Positions 1 through 10,452 are shown, numbered from the stretch's first letter. The stretch is 64,000 nucleotides of DNA from Rubrivivax sp. (GCA_016790225.1 JAEUOZ010000031.1:1-64000); one strand, 5' to 3'. A program made the numbers and translations. The notes: a model not told the origin generated them from the sequence alone.

Positions 1-99
1 TACCTGCGCGACGTGCTCCAGCGGCTGCCCACGCAGCCGGCCAATCGCATCGGCGAGTTGCTACCGCATCGCTGGCTGCACCCACGCGCCGCCGCCTGA
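1..99 (+). CDS. IS66-family transposase, C-terminal end (partial)
   Basis: The first 32 codons read YLRDVLQRLPTQPANRIGEL followed by LPHRWLHPRAAA and a TGA. This is the characteristic C-terminal tail of IS66 transposases (TnpC), the part after the DDE catalytic domain. The rest of the gene lies upstream of the window. The matching terminal repeat follows 41 bp later, so this is the 3' end of an element rather than a stray fragment. Family assignment is by recognition of the tail motif; completeness of the element cannot be judged. Confidence 0.85.
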   Translation, partial: YLRDVLQRLPTQPANRIGELLPHRWLHPRAAA

Positions 100-140
100 T
101 TGCCACGCCTGTCGTCAAGACGGGTTCGCCGGACGCTTAC
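100..140 (+). mobile_element. IS66-type right end (terminal inverted repeat)
   Basis: Directly after the transposase stop, the sequence ends in GGACGCTTAC. Read from outside the element this begins GTAAGCG, the usual tip of IS66 family inverted repeats. The insertion boundary is therefore placed after base 140. IS66 elements duplicate 8 bp of target, which would make CTCTCGGA (141-148) one copy of the duplication. The other copy is outside the window, so this cannot be confirmed here. Confidence 0.7.
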
Positions 141-181
141 CTCTCGGAGGGGGCTCGGGGGAGTCGTGCGTAAAGCCGCAG

Positions 182-221
182 GCTAGGAGGCTGCGCGGCT
201 TCTGCCGCGCGGACTCCTAGC
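182..221. repeat. Long GC-rich hairpin next to the IS66 end
   Basis: Arms 183-199 and 204-220 pair over 17 positions, with one mismatch and one G-U, around a TTCT loop; 182 and 221 also pair. There is no T tract on either side, so it is not a standard intrinsic terminator. It lies in the 234-bp non-coding stretch between the IS66 end and the subtilase stop codon. It may be an extragenic palindrome or the remnant of a second mobile-element end. I see no gene in 141-374. Confidence 0.6.
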
Positions 222-374
222 GCCGCTTCGTCCACCGCGCAACACAAGACACACGCACAGCTCCTTGCCCAGTCAGGCGTGCATGGGCACCGGTCCTGCC
301 GGGTCTCTTGGCGATCGCATGGCGGATCCTCGATCCGGTTGGCATGACCCCGCTGCCGGCACCACCTCAAACCC

Positions 375-2408
375 CTAACTCGCCAGCCGCACCCAAGCCC
401 CTGCGTGACGCGCCTCGCGCCGCAGCGCCAGCACCAGCGCGTCGCGCGTCAGGCCGGCCTGGGGCGCGGCCTGCAGCAGGTTGAAGATCTGGCGCGTGGC
501 CACCGGGGCGGCGACGCTGGTGCCGTTCATCGACAGCACCTCGCCGCTGCGCACGGCAGCGGCGCGAAAGCCGGGGTCGATGCTGTCGCGCTCGCAGGCG
601 GCCATCAGCAGCGGACGCCGTGGCGGCCGCGGGCCGCGCGAGGCATAGGCCACGGCCTGGCCGTCGCTGCAGCGAAAGCCGCTGACGACGAAGGTCTCGC
701 GCCCATTGGCCAGGCTGTTGAGCGTGTTGTGGCTGTCAGCAGGCTCCAGCCCCACGAAGCGGGTCGCGCGCCGGCCGCTGAAGGCACGCGGATCGTCGCG
801 CTCCACCCAGGCATCGATGTCCAGATCCAGCGGCGGGCCGCCACCGCCTTCGGTGCCGACGTCCACACGCGCCTCCACTTCCCAGAGGCCGGCTTCGGCC
901 AGCGGTGCGTCGTCGTCATCCGGCGCTTCGGTGGGGCGCAGCGCCAGCAGCGCCAGCGCGCGTGCGCCGTTGGGCACGGCGCCGGGGTGCAGCAGTGCGG
1001 CCACTGTCTCGCCGGTGGCCGGATCGCTCAGGCGGCTGCCGTGGCCGGGGCCGACCCAGCCGGACCAGTCACCCCCCGGTCGGCGGGCGCGAAAGGCCGG
1101 CTGCGCCGGCGTTTGGCGGGCGTACCAGAACTCGACGAAGCTGTCGGTGCTGTCGCCCGGCGCGACATCGATGCGAAAGAGCGCGCTGCGGCCGGCCGCA
1201 GGCCTTGCGGCACCGTGTGCCCGACGCAGGGCATGCGCGCCGGCCTGGCGTGCATTGCCGGCGGCGATCACCAGCGCAAACTGTCGCGGGCGGGCCCGCA
1301 GCAGCTCGTCGATGGCCTGTTCGATCAGGGTGCTGCCGTCGTGCGGGCCCGCGGTGGCGCCGAAGCTGAGGTTCACGACCAGCGGGCTGGCGGGATCGGC
1401 CGCGCGCAGCACGTAGCGCAAGGCGTCCAGCACATCGGCCCCGAGGCCGCCACCGGAGGGATCCTGCGCGGTCGCTTCGGGCAGTTGCACGAAGATCAGC
1501 GCCGCCTCGCTGGCGGCGTCCACCCGGCCATCCACCACATCCGTGGAGCCACCGGCCACGTCCAGCACGTGCGCACCGTGTGTGGCCAGATGCACCCGGC
1601 GGCGCGGATCGTCGGCATCCACCAGATGCTGCAGCGCCGCGTAGGTGAGCGCCTCGCCGGGCGCTGCGCAGCCCGCTTGGGCGCCCGGGCCGTGCACCTG
1701 TTCGAACAGATCGCTCATGACCTGACCCGTCAGCTCCCGGCCATGGCCCAGCGCCGGCGGCCGATGCCAGGGCCCGGTCGCCGGCAGGCTGTCCTGCACC
1801 CACAGCGCGGCCAGGCGTGTGCCGGGCGCGTGGCGCCGCGCAAAGCGCTCGTGCAGGAAGGGGCAGCCGGCGTCGATGACTGCGATGGCGCCGCCGACCA
1901 CGCTGCCCGGGGAGACCGCCGCGGCGGCCGGCCAGCGCATGCCTTCGGCCGCAGGGGGTGGCGGCATGTCAGCCTGTTCACCGAAGTAGCCGCGGGCAGA
2001 ACCCACCTGCGGCGCGCTCTGGTCGCGGCGCGGTGCGGCCAGCGTCCAGCGCAGACCTTGCTGCGCCATCAGCCGCGGCAAGCCGCTGCGCGGCAGCGTG
2101 GCGGTGACGAAGTGCGCGTGCTGCTGCGTGCCGGGGATGGGCTCGAAATAGACCGGCGCGATCCTCACCACGCCGGCCTCATGCAGTGCGCGCAGCCGCT
2201 GCGGCGGGGCGTGCAGCAGGATGCGCAGGTCGGCGTCTTCGGGTGGGCCGTCCCAGCGCGCCTGGCGCTGCTGCGCTCGCCAGTGCGTGGCCACGGCCCA
2301 GTGCAGGTAGGGGTCGATCGGCGCAGCCTCGGCCTGCGCTGTCGGCGCTTGCAGGCTCGGGCCGGGCGCTTCGGCCGCCAGCGGCCGGGCAGGGTTCCAT
2401 CGGGGCAT
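375..2408 (-). CDS. S8 family serine peptidase (subtilase), no signal peptide
   Basis: 677-residue subtilisin-like protease. The catalytic triad is visible in order: Asp179 (AVIDAG), His277 (THGAH) and Ser631 (NGTSVAAP), with oxyanion Asn385 (AAGN). About 170 residues with no recognised domain precede the catalytic core, and 120-odd acidic residues are inserted between Asn385 and Ser631. There is no secretion signal, so a cytoplasmic protease is inferred. The start is the ATG at 2408, 29 bp after the stop of the haloperoxidase-like gene; the open frame extends further upstream but overlaps that gene. It is the last gene of a three-gene set and may process a partner protein of that set, for which there is no direct evidence. 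Confidence 0.85.
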   Translation of the reverse strand: MPRWNPARPLAAEAPGPSLQAPTAQAEAAPIDPYLHWAVATHWRAQQRQARWDGPPEDADLRILLHAPPQRLRALHEAGVVRIAPVYFEPIPGTQQHAHFVTATLPRSGLPRLMAQQGLRWTLAAPRRDQSAPQVGSARGYFGEQADMPPPPAAEGMRWPAAAAVSPGSVVGGAIAVIDAGCPFLHERFARRHAPGTRLAALWVQDSLPATGPWHRPPALGHGRELTGQVMSDLFEQVHGPGAQAGCAAPGEALTYAALQHLVDADDPRRRVHLATHGAHVLDVAGGSTDVVDGRVDAASEAALIFVQLPEATAQDPSGGGLGADVLDALRYVLRAADPASPLVVNLSFGATAGPHDGSTLIEQAIDELLRARPRQFALVIAAGNARQAGAHALRRAHGAARPAAGRSALFRIDVAPGDSTDSFVEFWYARQTPAQPAFRARRPGGDWSGWVGPGHGSRLSDPATGETVAALLHPGAVPNGARALALLALRPTEAPDDDDAPLAEAGLWEVEARVDVGTEGGGGPPLDLDIDAWVERDDPRAFSGRRATRFVGLEPADSHNTLNSLANGRETFVVSGFRCSDGQAVAYASRGPRPPRRPLLMAACERDSIDPGFRAAAVRSGEVLSMNGTSVAAPVATRQIFNLLQAAPQAGLTRDALVLALRREARHAGAWVRLAS

Positions 2409-2437
2409 GTCGTGGGCCGGTTGGCTTGAATGAGACC

Positions 2438-3901
2438 TCAGAGACCGAACTGGTCCAGCTCTCGCCGCGCGGCCTGCCACATCAGTGCCAGTGAAGGCAG
2501 GGCGGCGAGCGTGACGCCGCTGGCCGTGCTGCCGGCCGGCAGCGGCAGGGCCAGCGCATCTTCCGTCCACTCCGCGCCTTCTTCGGCCACATCCACGCGC
2601 CCGCCATCCGCCGGCAGCGTGCCGCCGCGCGCCAAGGCCAGGAAGGCGGCCGCCAGGTGCGCGCCCAGATGGCGCCCGATATGGCTGTCCATCGGAAAGT
2701 GCACGCCGGCAACCACGCGGTTGAAGGCGATGCGCGAAGCCAGCGTGTGCAGGCGCGCGGCGCGCCGCGCGGCCTGATCGGCCACGCGCTCGCTGTCACG
2801 GCGCGCGGAAGCCGCGGCGCCTTCGTACAGCAGGGCTGCCAGCAGGTGGGCGCTCAGCGCAGCGATGGTCGCGTGCCCGCTGGGCAGCGAGCCATGGGCC
2901 GGCGTCGCGATGATCGGCATCACCAGTTGCGAGCGCTGCACCGGGCGCGCCACGGCCAGGTTGTTCTTCAGCATCATCACCACATGCGTGGCCCAGCTCC
3001 AGGCCAGCGAGATCAGTTCGTTGACGCGCACGCAGGGCACGCGGTCCAGCCCGGTCAGGCTGTAGAAGAAGAGGCGGAAGTCTTCGGCCTGGCACAGGAT
3101 CTCGGGCAGGCGCTCCTCGCGCTCGATGGCGGCGCGCAGCACTTTGTCGATCTGCCGGCCGGCATGGAAGCCTGCCGCCGGCCCCTGCACCTCGATCAGC
3201 GGCAGCAGCGACAGGCTGGCGGGTGACGCGGCTGCGGCCCCCTTGCGGCGCCCTTTGGCCCCCGCCTCGCGTGCGGGAACGATCAGGCTCACCGTGCCGC
3301 CTGCCACGCGTGTGCAGCCCAGCAGTTCGCCCACCACGGCCTGCTGGCGGAACGGCGCACCCCAGAACCACAGCGCAGGCGCCTCGTTGTCCGGGCTGAT
3401 GCTGCCGCCTTCGGCCACCTCCTGCCGCACATCGCGCTCGCCCATCAGGCGGGTGCGCGACTTGCGCAGGGCCTGTGCCATCAGCGCACCGCGGCTGGAG
3501 TAGGTCCAGGGCGCGTCGTAGCCGCGCCAGGGCCAGGGCGAGCGCGTGGCGGCCTGCGTGCCGACCAGCCGGCGCGCCGGCCCGGGCCCCCAGCCACCGA
3601 TCGGCCAGGGGTTGTGGCCACCACCATCGATGGGCCAGGGGTTGTGCCCGCCGCCATCGATCGGCCAAGGGTTGTGCCCACCACCGTCGATAGGCCAGGG
3701 GTTGTGGCCGCCGCCGTCGATAGGCCAGGGGTTGTGGCCGCCGCCGTCGATGGGCCAGGGGTTGTGGCCACCGCCATCGATGGGCCAGGGATTGTGGCCA
3801 CCACCATCGATCGGCCACGGGTTGTGGCCACCGCCATCGATGGGCCAGGGGTTCAGCGCGCCGCCCAAGGCGGCGCCGCGGGCGCGGGCATCGTTGCTCA
3901 T
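2438..3901 (-). CDS. Vanadium-haloperoxidase-like PAP2 protein with N-terminal NPWPIDGGGH array
   Basis: 487 residues. Residues 17-101 are eight exact NPWPIDGGGH decapeptides plus a ninth, diverging copy (NPWPIGGWG). The C-terminal half is a PAP2/vanadium haloperoxidase domain with all anchor residues: Lys312, Arg319 (RP), Ser341-Gly-His343 (PSGH), Arg395 and His401. The spacings K-7-R, S-G-H and R-6-H equal those of the vanadate site of Curvularia chloroperoxidase. Such enzymes either oxidise halides with peroxide or act as acid phosphatases, and sequence alone does not decide which. No signal peptide is seen. Start ATG 3901 has GGGAGAAG just upstream; the open frame upstream overlaps the cyclase gene. 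I know of no described protein that joins this repeat to this domain. Confidence 0.8.
   Translation of the reverse strand: MSNDARARGAALGGALNPWPIDGGGHNPWPIDGGGHNPWPIDGGGHNPWPIDGGGHNPWPIDGGGHNPWPIDGGGHNPWPIDGGGHNPWPIDGGGHNPWPIGGWGPGPARRLVGTQAATRSPWPWRGYDAPWTYSSRGALMAQALRKSRTRLMGERDVRQEVAEGGSISPDNEAPALWFWGAPFRQQAVVGELLGCTRVAGGTVSLIVPAREAGAKGRRKGAAAASPASLSLLPLIEVQGPAAGFHAGRQIDKVLRAAIEREERLPEILCQAEDFRLFFYSLTGLDRVPCVRVNELISLAWSWATHVVMMLKNNLAVARPVQRSQLVMPIIATPAHGSLPSGHATIAALSAHLLAALLYEGAAASARRDSERVADQAARRAARLHTLASRIAFNRVVAGVHFPMDSHIGRHLGAHLAAAFLALARGGTLPADGGRVDVAEEGAEWTEDALALPLPAGSTASGVTLAALPSLALMWQAARRELDQFGL
3601..3853 (-). repeat. 30-bp tandem coding repeat, 8 full units plus a partial
   Basis: Eight 30-bp units (3601-3840) plus a partial unit (to 3853) encode the decapeptide array. 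The units differ at several positions, and every difference I found is a synonymous third-base change: CCC/CCG/CCT for Pro, AAC/AAT for Asn, GGC/GGT/GGG for Gly, GAT/GAC for Asp. The peptide is invariant although the DNA has drifted. That suggests selection on the peptide rather than very recent slippage. Confidence 0.95.
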
Positions 3902-3947
3902 GTCTTCTCCCTGTGAGCGGTTGTGCGGATGGCGGCCGTCTCGGCCT

Positions 3948-5828
3948 TCAAGTGGATGCGGGGGGCCTGGATGGTGTGGGGGGTGTCTGTGGTGCGGGCG
4001 GTGCCGTGGGCTCGGACGGCAGGCCGGCCTCGCGCACGGCATCGGCCAGGTGATCGCGCCAGGTGGCGGCTTCCCCCTTGCCCGCCGCGGTGCGCGGGCC
4101 GGCGCTGACCTTGGGGAAGGCCTGCACGAAGCGCTGCGCGGCCAGGCGGGCCTCGTCCTGCTGCCCATCCAGCCACAGGCTGCCCACCAGCATCAGGTGC
4201 GAAGGCGCATGCAGCGCGTGCAGGCGCAGCGAGCGCCGGGCATGGTCCACCGCTGGCGCGTAATCGGCCGCCGCGATGTGCGCCATCGCTGCATAAGCTT
4301 CGAACAGGTAGCGCTCAGGGTCCAGCGGCGAAAGCGCCAGGGATCGGTGCGCCGCTGCCTTGGCCGCCTCGAACTCGTGGCTGTAGCTGTGCACGGCCGA
4401 CATCCAGGCCCAGGTCTGCGCGTGCTGCGGATCGCCCTGCAGCGCCCGTTCGAAGAGACGCCGCGCGGCATCCACGTCGGCCTTCAGGTTGAGCTGCGCC
4501 AGTCCGGCGGCCGACAAGGCCATGGGGTGCTCGCCGTCGATGTCCAGCGCGCGGGCCGCGTGGTCCATGCCCAGGTTGCGATCGGCCTTGGGGTCGGCAC
4601 TCCAGGCCTGCACCAGATGGTTGACATGCCACTTGGCAAGCATGGCGTGCGGCGCAGCCAGGCGAGGGTGGCGTTCGGCCAGCTGCTCCAGGGCCTCGCG
4701 TCCGCGCAGGAAATCCTGCAGCACCAGACTGCTCATCAGGCCCTCGGCACCCAGGTACAGCGCGTAGGACTCCAGCGAATCCATCGGCAGGCTGCGCACG
4801 CGGGCCAGTTCGTAAGCCGCCACATGGCGCGCCACCTGCGCCACCACCTGCGGCACCAGATCGTCGCTGCCGTCGAACAGGGCCTGCACCTCGGCACGCA
4901 GGGTGTCGGCCCACAGCACGTGGCCGTTGCCGGTGTCGGCCAGCTCCAGGTGCAGGCGCACGCGGCGGTCCAGCACCAGGTAGCGGCCACTGAGCACGAA
5001 CGAGGCGCCCAGCAGCGGCCGCAGCCGGGCCCAATCCTGCGCCGCATCGCGGAAGGCCGCTGTCGACAGGCGCGAGACCAGCTGCAGCCCGGGATGGCGC
5101 GAGAGCGCCGCAATGATGTCGTCGGCCATCGCATGGCCCAGCGCCTCGTGCACGCTGTCCGCCACCGGCGCCTGGAAGGGCACGACGGCCAGCGAAGGGC
5201 GCATGTCCATCTGTGGCGCCACGCGGGGCACGCCTTGCGAGGAGCCATCCGGAGGCGTCACGCGGAAGGCCCGCACGGGCTCGTCGACATGCTTGACGAA
5301 GCGCTGGCCCAGATCCTCGATGCGGCCATGCAGACCGTCCACCAGGCCATCGCGCGCCGCGGCCGAGACGAGCGTCTGGCCGGGCTGCGCGAGGCTGGTG
5401 ATGCGCTGCGCCAGATTGACGCCCGCGCCATAGGCTTCGTGCGCATCGAAGGTGACCTCGGCCACATGCACACCCACGCGCAGCTGGAGATCCAGGCCGC
5501 CGTGTGCCGGCCCCTCGCCGGATGCAGCTGCTTGGCCCAGCGATTCGGCGTTCTGCGCCGCCAGCCCGGCATGCAGCGCAAAGGCTGCGCCGACGGCATG
5601 GGCGGCATCGGCAAACTCCATCAGCAGGCCGTCGCCATCGGTGCGCACCACGCGCCCGCCGTGGGCCGGCAGCCAATCGAGCCGCGCACGTTCGGCAAAG
5701 CGCCGCCAGCGCTGGATGGCGGCCGCCTCATCGGCGGCGTAGATGCGCACCGATTCGACCAGATCCGCAAACGCCACCGCGCAGCGGGCCCTGCGCAGAT
5801 CATGCTGTGCCAAGACCTCATCCCCCAT
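3948..5828 (-). CDS. Class III adenylate/guanylate cyclase with TolB-like and TPR regions
   Basis: 626 residues. An N-terminal class III cyclase domain (about 10-180) keeps metal-binding Asp22 and Asp66 (GDG) and the GAGVNLAQR segment that supplies the Asn/Arg transition-state residues. The usual Lys of the VVKTxGDG motif is Arg62. Next come a TolB/FlgO-like segment (SLAVVPF, about 205-330) and TPR-like helical repeats to about 590, then a Pro/Ser/Thr-rich tail. It probably makes a cyclic nucleotide in response to a protein partner bound by the TPRs. It is first in the minus-strand set; the haloperoxidase-like gene begins 46 bp after its stop. The start at 5828 has only a weak ribosome-binding site. 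Confidence 0.8.
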   Translation of the reverse strand: MGDEVLAQHDLRRARCAVAFADLVESVRIYAADEAAAIQRWRRFAERARLDWLPAHGGRVVRTDGDGLLMEFADAAHAVGAAFALHAGLAAQNAESLGQAAASGEGPAHGGLDLQLRVGVHVAEVTFDAHEAYGAGVNLAQRITSLAQPGQTLVSAAARDGLVDGLHGRIEDLGQRFVKHVDEPVRAFRVTPPDGSSQGVPRVAPQMDMRPSLAVVPFQAPVADSVHEALGHAMADDIIAALSRHPGLQLVSRLSTAAFRDAAQDWARLRPLLGASFVLSGRYLVLDRRVRLHLELADTGNGHVLWADTLRAEVQALFDGSDDLVPQVVAQVARHVAAYELARVRSLPMDSLESYALYLGAEGLMSSLVLQDFLRGREALEQLAERHPRLAAPHAMLAKWHVNHLVQAWSADPKADRNLGMDHAARALDIDGEHPMALSAAGLAQLNLKADVDAARRLFERALQGDPQHAQTWAWMSAVHSYSHEFEAAKAAAHRSLALSPLDPERYLFEAYAAMAHIAAADYAPAVDHARRSLRLHALHAPSHLMLVGSLWLDGQQDEARLAAQRFVQAFPKVSAGPRTAAGKGEAATWRDHLADAVREAGLPSEPTAPPAPQTPPTPSRPPAST

Positions 5829-5981
5829 CGTGGGGCCGGATGGTATGCGCTGTCATCCTCTGTTGTGCGGACGAAGTGCTGGCGCCTGGCGCCCACGCTC
5901 CCGGGCCCGACGCCACGCCGGGCTTCGCCGATACTGCGGGCGCGGCCGTTTCCTGGCCGACGCCACAAGAGGAGCACGGCT

Positions 5982-7277
5982 GTGCGGCAGCCCCGCGACA
6001 TCGCGGTGATCGGCGGTGGCCTGGCCGGGCTCACGGCGGCCTGGCTGCTGGGCCGCGATCACCGCGTCACGCTGTACGAGCGCCACGCGCGCCCGGGCTT
6101 CACGGCGCACTCGGCCAGCGTGCTGCACGCCGGGCAGACGGTGCGGGTGGATGTGCCGCTGCGGGTGTTCTACCCCGGCTACTACCCCTCGCTGCTGGCG
6201 CTCTACCGGGACCTGGGCGTGGCGACCGAACCCGTCAGCTATGCCACCACCTTCGCCGACCGTGACGGCGAGACCTTCTTCCGCTACCGCAATCTGCGCT
6301 GGGGCGCGCAGTCCCTGGCCTATGTGATGCCGCAGGATCTGCGCGGCCCGCGCGCACGCGCCATGCTGGCCGGCGCGTGGCGCTTTCGCCGCGCGGTGCA
6401 GGCGGCGCAGGCGCACGGCGGCCTGCAGGGGCTGAGCCTGGCGCAGTTCGTGGAGCAGGGCCGCCATGAACGCGCGTTTGTCGAGGGCCTGCTGCTGCCG
6501 GTGGTGGCCACGATCTGCACCTGTCCGCATGAGGCGGCGCTGCGCTTTCCGATGACGGTGGTGGCCGATTACCTGCTGCGCGGGGTCACGCGGCAGGCCG
6601 TGCAGCGCGCCGTGAACGGCGCCGACGAAGCCTGCCAGCGGCTGCTGCAGCGTGTGGCCGTGCTGCGCTGCGGTGCCGATGTGCGCGCGCTGCAGCGCGA
6701 TGCCCAGGGCGTGACGCTGCTGCATGGCGATGGCCCGCCCACGCGCCACGATCATGTGCTGCTGGCCGCGCCGGCTCACCGCGCCTTGCAGCTGATCGGC
6801 CAGCCCGAAGCGGCCGAACGCGAGGCGCTGGGCGCGGTCAGCCACCATGCCGTCACCGTGGTGCTGCACCGCGATGAAGGGCTGATGCCAAGGCGGCGGC
6901 GCGACTGGTCACCGGTCAATGCCGGGGTGTGGCCCGGCCAGGCGCAGGCGACGATCTGGGTGAATGCGGTGCAGCCCGCCTTGCGCGACGCGCCCCCCCT
7001 GTTCCAGACCGTGGCACCGGCGGCCATGCCGCGGGACGAGCGCGTGATCGCCCTGGCGCACTTCGAGCGGCCGGTCGTGGATGAGCGCAGCCTGGACACC
7101 CCCGCGCGTCTGGCGCAGCTGCACACGCAGCCCGGGCGGCGACTGTGGTTCTGCGGCTCCTACGCGCAGGCCGGCATTCCGCTGCTGGAAGCAGCCGTGG
7201 GCTCGGCGATGGCGGCCGTGGCGGCGTTGCAGCGCGCCGAGTCTCTGGCCCCGTGGCGGGCTGCCGAGGCGGCCTGA
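5982..7277 (+). CDS. FAD-dependent oxidoreductase (amine-oxidase-like fold)
   Basis: 431 residues starting at GTG 5982, with AGAGGAG about 8 nt upstream. The N-terminal dinucleotide-binding motif VIGGGLAGLTAAWLL is followed by Glu in LYERHARPG, which holds the FAD ribose. The C-terminal GSYAQAGIPLLEAAVGSAMAA resembles the second FAD motif. The overall pattern resembles the predicted NAD/FAD-binding proteins of COG2907, often found with lipid cyclopropanation genes, but none of those partners is next to it here. The substrate is unknown. It is divergent from the cyclase cluster across a 153-bp gap in which I see no clear promoter. Confidence 0.75.
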   Translation: MRQPRDIAVIGGGLAGLTAAWLLGRDHRVTLYERHARPGFTAHSASVLHAGQTVRVDVPLRVFYPGYYPSLLALYRDLGVATEPVSYATTFADRDGETFFRYRNLRWGAQSLAYVMPQDLRGPRARAMLAGAWRFRRAVQAAQAHGGLQGLSLAQFVEQGRHERAFVEGLLLPVVATICTCPHEAALRFPMTVVADYLLRGVTRQAVQRAVNGADEACQRLLQRVAVLRCGADVRALQRDAQGVTLLHGDGPPTRHDHVLLAAPAHRALQLIGQPEAAEREALGAVSHHAVTVVLHRDEGLMPRRRRDWSPVNAGVWPGQAQATIWVNAVQPALRDAPPLFQTVAPAAMPRDERVIALAHFERPVVDERSLDTPARLAQLHTQPGRRLWFCGSYAQAGIPLLEAAVGSAMAAVAALQRAESLAPWRAAEAA

Positions 7278-7293
7278 GGCCGGACCCGGCCGC

Positions 7294-8291
7294 TCAGGGC
7301 AGCAGCACGACTTTCGCCGCGGCCGTGCGCCCGGCATGCAGATCCTGGAAGGCCTGCGGGCCGTCGTCGAGTGGCCGCTGCTCCACCCAGGACAGATCGC
7401 CGAAGACGCCGCGGTCCAGCGCCGCCACCGTGGCGCGCAGGTCCATCATGCTGTAGGTGTAGGTGCCCAGCAGCGTGATTTCCGCCAGCGTGAGCTTGCG
7501 CATGTCGATCTCGCTGGCCCAATCCTGCAGGCCGATGTGCATCACCACGCCGCCCGGGCTCACGGCGGCCAGCGCGGCCTGGCGCGTGGCTGCGCTGCCC
7601 ACCGCATCGATGACGAAATCGGCGCTGTTGTCCGGCGCCGGGTCCCGGCGGGGATCGAAGCCGTCGCAGCGCGCGTGTTGCTGCACACGTGAGCGCCGGC
7701 CTTCGTGGACCTCGGCCACGCGCAAGGCATCCACGCCGTAGTGGCGCAACTGCAGGGCTGCCAGCATGCCGATGGCGCCGCCCCCGATCACCAGTACGCG
7801 GCACTCGGGCAAGGGGCGCGCCAGGCACTTCATCGAGAGGTTGATCGCATGCAACGCGGTGGCCGCGGGTTCAGTGAGTGCCGCGCGCACCGGATCCAGC
7901 GTGGCGGGCAGCTCGATCAGGCAGCTCGCAGGGATGCTCATGCGCTCGGCGAAGGCGCCCGGCCGTGTCATGCCCACCATGCTGCGGTTCGGGCACAGGT
8001 TGTCGCGTCCCTGCAGGCACAGATCGCAGCGGCCGCAAGTGATCAGCGGATTGCCGGTGACGCGCTGCCCACTGCGCCACATAGGGCTGGCTGAGGCCAG
8101 CACGGTGGCGGCAAATTCGTGTCCCAGCACCAGCCCCGGCTTGCGACGCGGATCGTGGCCATGGAAGGCGTGCATGTCGCTGCCGCAGATGCCGGCGGCA
8201 TCGATCTGCAGCACGACCTCGCCTTCGGCCAGCTCGGGCTGCGGGCGGTCCAGGACCTGGATCTCCAGGGGCTGCGTGTAGACAAGGGATT

Positions 8292-8295
<4 letters not shown>
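7294..8295 (-). CDS. Zinc-dependent medium-chain alcohol dehydrogenase
   Basis: 333 residues. GICGSDMHAFHG and the GHE motif supply the catalytic zinc ligands, and the four-cysteine lobe CGRCDLCLQGRDNLC binds the structural zinc. VLVIGGGAIGMLAAL is the Rossmann NAD(P) loop. It resembles sorbitol/threonine dehydrogenase-type enzymes, oxidising a secondary alcohol. Its ATG overlaps the TGA of the aminotransferase gene (ATGA), so translation is probably coupled. It is the last gene of the LacI-linked catabolic operon, so its substrate is probably an intermediate of whatever the ABC transporter imports. Confidence 0.85.
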
Positions 8296-9674
<1,379 letters not shown>

Positions 9675-9684
9675 GATCGACACC

Positions 9685-10452
9685 TCAGGTGGCGGTGTAG
9701 CCCCCGTCCACCATCAGGGTCTGGCCCGTGATGTAGGCGGAAGCCTCGCTGGCCAGGAAGACCGTCACGCCGTGCAGATCCTCCAGCCTGCCGTTGCGGC
9801 CGATGCAGGTGGCTTCGGCGTGGCGGCAGGCCAGGGCGGCATCGGCGAATACCGGTGCCGTCAGGGCGGTGGGAAAGAAGCCGGGCCCGATGGCGTTGCA
9901 GGTGATGCCGTGGCGGGACCAGGCCTGCGCGATGGCCCGCGTGAGCTGCACGATGCCGCCCTTGCCGGCACCATAGGGTGCACTGTTGGCGAAGGCGCGG
10001 CTGCTCTGCAGCGAGGCGATGTTCAGGATGCGGCCCCAGCCGCGCTGCCGCATGCCCGGCGCGAACGCCTGGGTCAGGAAGAAAGGCGCGCCCAGGTGCA
10101 GCGCCAGCTGCTGCTGCCAGGCTTCGGGCGTGACCTCCTCAAAGGGCTGGCGCAGGTTGATGCCGGCTGCGTTGACCAGGATGTCCACACCGCCCAGCCG
10201 CGCCTCCGCGGCCGTAGCCGCTGCGCGCAGCGCCGGCACCTCGGCCAGATCCGCGGCCACCGCATCGGCCCCGATGCCATCGGCCTGCAGGCGCTGCACC
10301 GCCGCCGCCAGCTCTGCTTCGCGCCGTGCGATCAGCAGCACCTGTGCGCCGGCCAGGCCCAGCGCGCGGGCCATGGCTTCCCCGATGCCGGCATTGCCCC
10401 CGGTGACCACGGCGCGGCGGCCGTGGAGCTGGAACATCGCGGACGGCGTCAT
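9685..10452 (-). CDS. SDR family oxidoreductase (gluconate 5-dehydrogenase-like)
   Basis: 255 residues with the classical short-chain dehydrogenase signature: [13 protein letters not shown] for NAD(P), VNAAG, Ser in NIASLQSS, and the catalytic Tyr and Lys of YGAGKGG. It ends in a typical TLMVDGGY tail. The start is the ATG at 10452 at the head of [11 protein letters not shown]. It sits between the HisD/HpsN-like dehydrogenase and the aminotransferase, making it one of three dehydrogenases in the operon. In such pathways an SDR usually interconverts a hydroxyl and a keto group next to the HisD-like step. Confidence 0.88.
   Translation of the reverse strand: MTPSAMFQLHGRRAVVTGGNAGIGEAMARALGLAGAQVLLIARREAELAAAVQRLQADGIGADAVAADLAEVPALRAAATAAEARLGGVDILVNAAGINLRQPFEEVTPEAWQQQLALHLGAPFFLTQAFAPGMRQRGWGRILNIASLQSSRAFANSAPYGAGKGGIVQLTRAIAQAWSRHGITCNAIGPGFFPTALTAPVFADAALACRHAEATCIGRNGRLEDLHGVTVFLASEASAYITGQTLMVDGGYTAT

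Noticed and set aside
405..2429. Long plus-strand open frame opposite the subtilase (674 codons)
   Set aside because: Antisense shadow of a high-GC gene; translation is Arg/Gly/His-rich without domains, while the minus frame has an intact protease triad.
3601..3853. CRISPR-like array because of regular 30-bp units
   Set aside because: No unique spacers; the units are contiguous, in frame and encode an invariant peptide.
3546..5981. Plus-strand frame continuous with the FAD oxidoreductase and covering the cyclase and repeat region
   Set aside because: Shadow extension; the oxidoreductase begins at GTG 5982 with a ribosome-binding site, and the upstream part mirrors the minus-strand repeats.
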